Notes under the pieces: model-generated
Database searches by the model: none
What the model saw: only the letters and a program-made list of their open reading frames with translations
What the model was told of the DNA's origin: nothing
Shown: positions 62,842 to 64,000 of the stretch, piece after piece
How the letters are laid out: each line of letters opens with the position of its first letter
How positions within the stretch are numbered: the first letter of the stretch is position 1
Made by a program: the position numbers and the translations under genes
Assembly (NCBI GenBank): GCA_947034885.2
Contig: OZ019759.1
Coordinates: forward strand, 2,482,501-2,546,500
Length of the DNA stretch: 64,000 nucleotides
Direction: 5' to 3'
Origin: Thuidium tamariscinum
Lineage: Eukaryota > Streptophyta > Bryopsida > Hypnales > Thuidiaceae

Positions 62842-64000
62842 TCATTCTTGTGCCATAGATTTGTCGTTTTGTTCTTCAATTGGAAAAGTCTCCACTGATG
62901 CTTTAATGATGCCAATTTGCCAATTTGGAATCAATGCTTTTGGATTCTTAGTTGTCACTCGAAAACATGGCCTCCAAGCCATTAGGATACAGTCCGTACT
63001 TGACCATGTCGGCCTTATCACGCTATCTTCACGCCACACATTTCCCTGTTTAGTGTCCCATCCCTCATATGTCTCCATATTGATGTGCCGATACGAGGTA
63101 GGTGTCCAATATTGAATTTGGATCATATTCATGTGCTTGAGATCCGGGCTTGGACCCATGATGGCCTTCGCAAGCCAAAATGGCTTTAGATCACCATCTG
63201 CGGGACGCACTACAATAAAAGAACCTTCGTGTACATCACGTGTAACACAAAATGAAGGACGCGGACGATCACATTTACGCCCAACAAAGGGGGCATCTTC
63301 TGCATCTTCTTCACGCAAAGTGCCATTTTGTTGCATTCAATCTGTCTCGTCTAGGGCAATCCTTGATGCCGGCTAGAATCCGTCAAGTAATGTCTCCCAC
63401 ACTTGAAGTGGTGCATCCAAAGCAATTCGAATGCCTTTCCAATAATCTTCTAGGGAACCATTCTTTCGCCTAAACTCTCTTGTATAATTGTCATTTGCCA
63501 TTTTCTTCCAATGCGCAACAAAACCATTCAATCCCTTCTTTATGTATTCAAGATCCTTCATCTTCTTTGGAACAAGAGGTTGAGGATTCCCACTCGGCAC
63601 TATAGGAAGCCCATCTTCAGTTTCGGACCACAACCAAATTCCCTTGCCATCCACTTCGGATCATTACACAAATTTTTATACTCCATCTAAGGCCATCCAT
63701 TTGAATCCATGAAAAACTTGAATTATTGGGCTCTAGAATGTCCCCCTAAGAAATCTCCGCCTGTACCTAGGTACCCCTGCACGAATGCCTTGAAGTCAGG
63801 AACTTCTTCAATGAAGTGAGGAATCACATGGTGCATTTTGTAATCCATAAAAGACTTCATGAGTCTTGGAAGTGTTGGATAGCTACTTGTCTTCAATCAT
63901 GAGCTCCATCGACCAAAAAGAGCATCAATGTCTTCGTGAGTGTGTCCTACAATGAGGAAGTTGATGTATACTTCACGAAAAATGCCTTTGCACACAAGCA
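62842..64000 (-). pseudogene. DUF7869-like transposase, copy 3, cut by the window edge
   Basis: The C-terminal half on the minus strand: IVGHTHEDIDALFGRWS near 63950-63900, GLNGFVAHWKKMANDNY near 63540, DAPFVGRKCDRPRPSF near 63290, then GSFIVVRPADGD, EGWDTKQGNVWRED and MAWRP to a stop near 62842. It matches copy 2 throughout and supplies some codons that are nonsense there (for example R in FVGRK and FGRWS). It has its own stops, including TGA in the DETD-stop-M context near 63337 and a TAG near 63695. The N-terminal half lies beyond the window. Confidence 0.75.

Overview
The window is plant-type nuclear DNA made almost entirely of transposable elements; I recognise no ordinary host gene. Signs of a plant or green-lineage genome are GT-AG introns, interspersed TTTAGGG telomere-type motifs (about 36.75-36.88 kb), hAT, Mutator-like (MULE) and CACTAGTAGAA-ended elements, and AT-rich DNA broken by one GC-rich island. 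The species cannot be told from sequence alone.

Layout. (1) 1-6.4 kb: an element with a decayed DUF7869-like transposase (+, 1347-3709) and, converging on it, a ParB-like gene (-, 5703-4387). Eleven copies of a 19-bp palindrome close to TATCCTCGACTCGAGGATA flank the pair. (2) 6405-21989: a 15.6-kb MULE bounded by an exact 10-bp target-site duplication (TSD). It carries a GCM-finger/DDE/SWIM transposase (-) and, divergently, an 11-exon gene joining a ParB-like domain to a beta-class (permuted) DNA-methyltransferase-like domain (+). Intron 1 of that gene holds about nine palindromes of a different sequence (CCCTCGGCGCCGAGGG). (3) 22.0-26.9 kb: AT-rich spacer with a 176-bp tandem repeat. (4) 26874-36539: an older 9.7-kb relative of the same MULE family, again with an exact 10-bp TSD, decayed genes, a 1.2-kb inverted repeat and several foldbacks. 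(5) 36.55-42.0 kb: a second DUF7869-like copy whose 5' intron holds seven of the 19-bp palindromes. (6) 42.2-56.5 kb: a hAT transposase relic holding a 216-bp foldback MITE and split by a 12.3-kb element (42923-55211). That element has 30-bp terminal inverted repeats (TIRs), a decayed RAG1-like DDE transposase (-) and an intact three-exon, 397-aa gene of unknown function (+). (7) 57.2-60.8 kb: a GC-rich, CCGGA-dense island with one long frame broken only by TAG codons. (8) 62.26 kb to the edge: a third DUF7869-like copy (-), cut by the window end.

How it fits together. Three unrelated transposon types here follow one plan: a transposase gene plus a second, element-encoded gene. In two of them that gene is ParB-like, in one case fused to a DNA-methyltransferase fold of bacterial type, and each type carries its own cluster of short palindromes in a first intron or promoter. 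The closest known parallel is the anti-silencing VANC proteins of VANDAL MULEs, which bind short motifs of their own element. The inference is that the ParB-like proteins recognise their element's palindromes to control silencing, copy behaviour or transposase expression. The sequence shows the parts; their function is a hypothesis.
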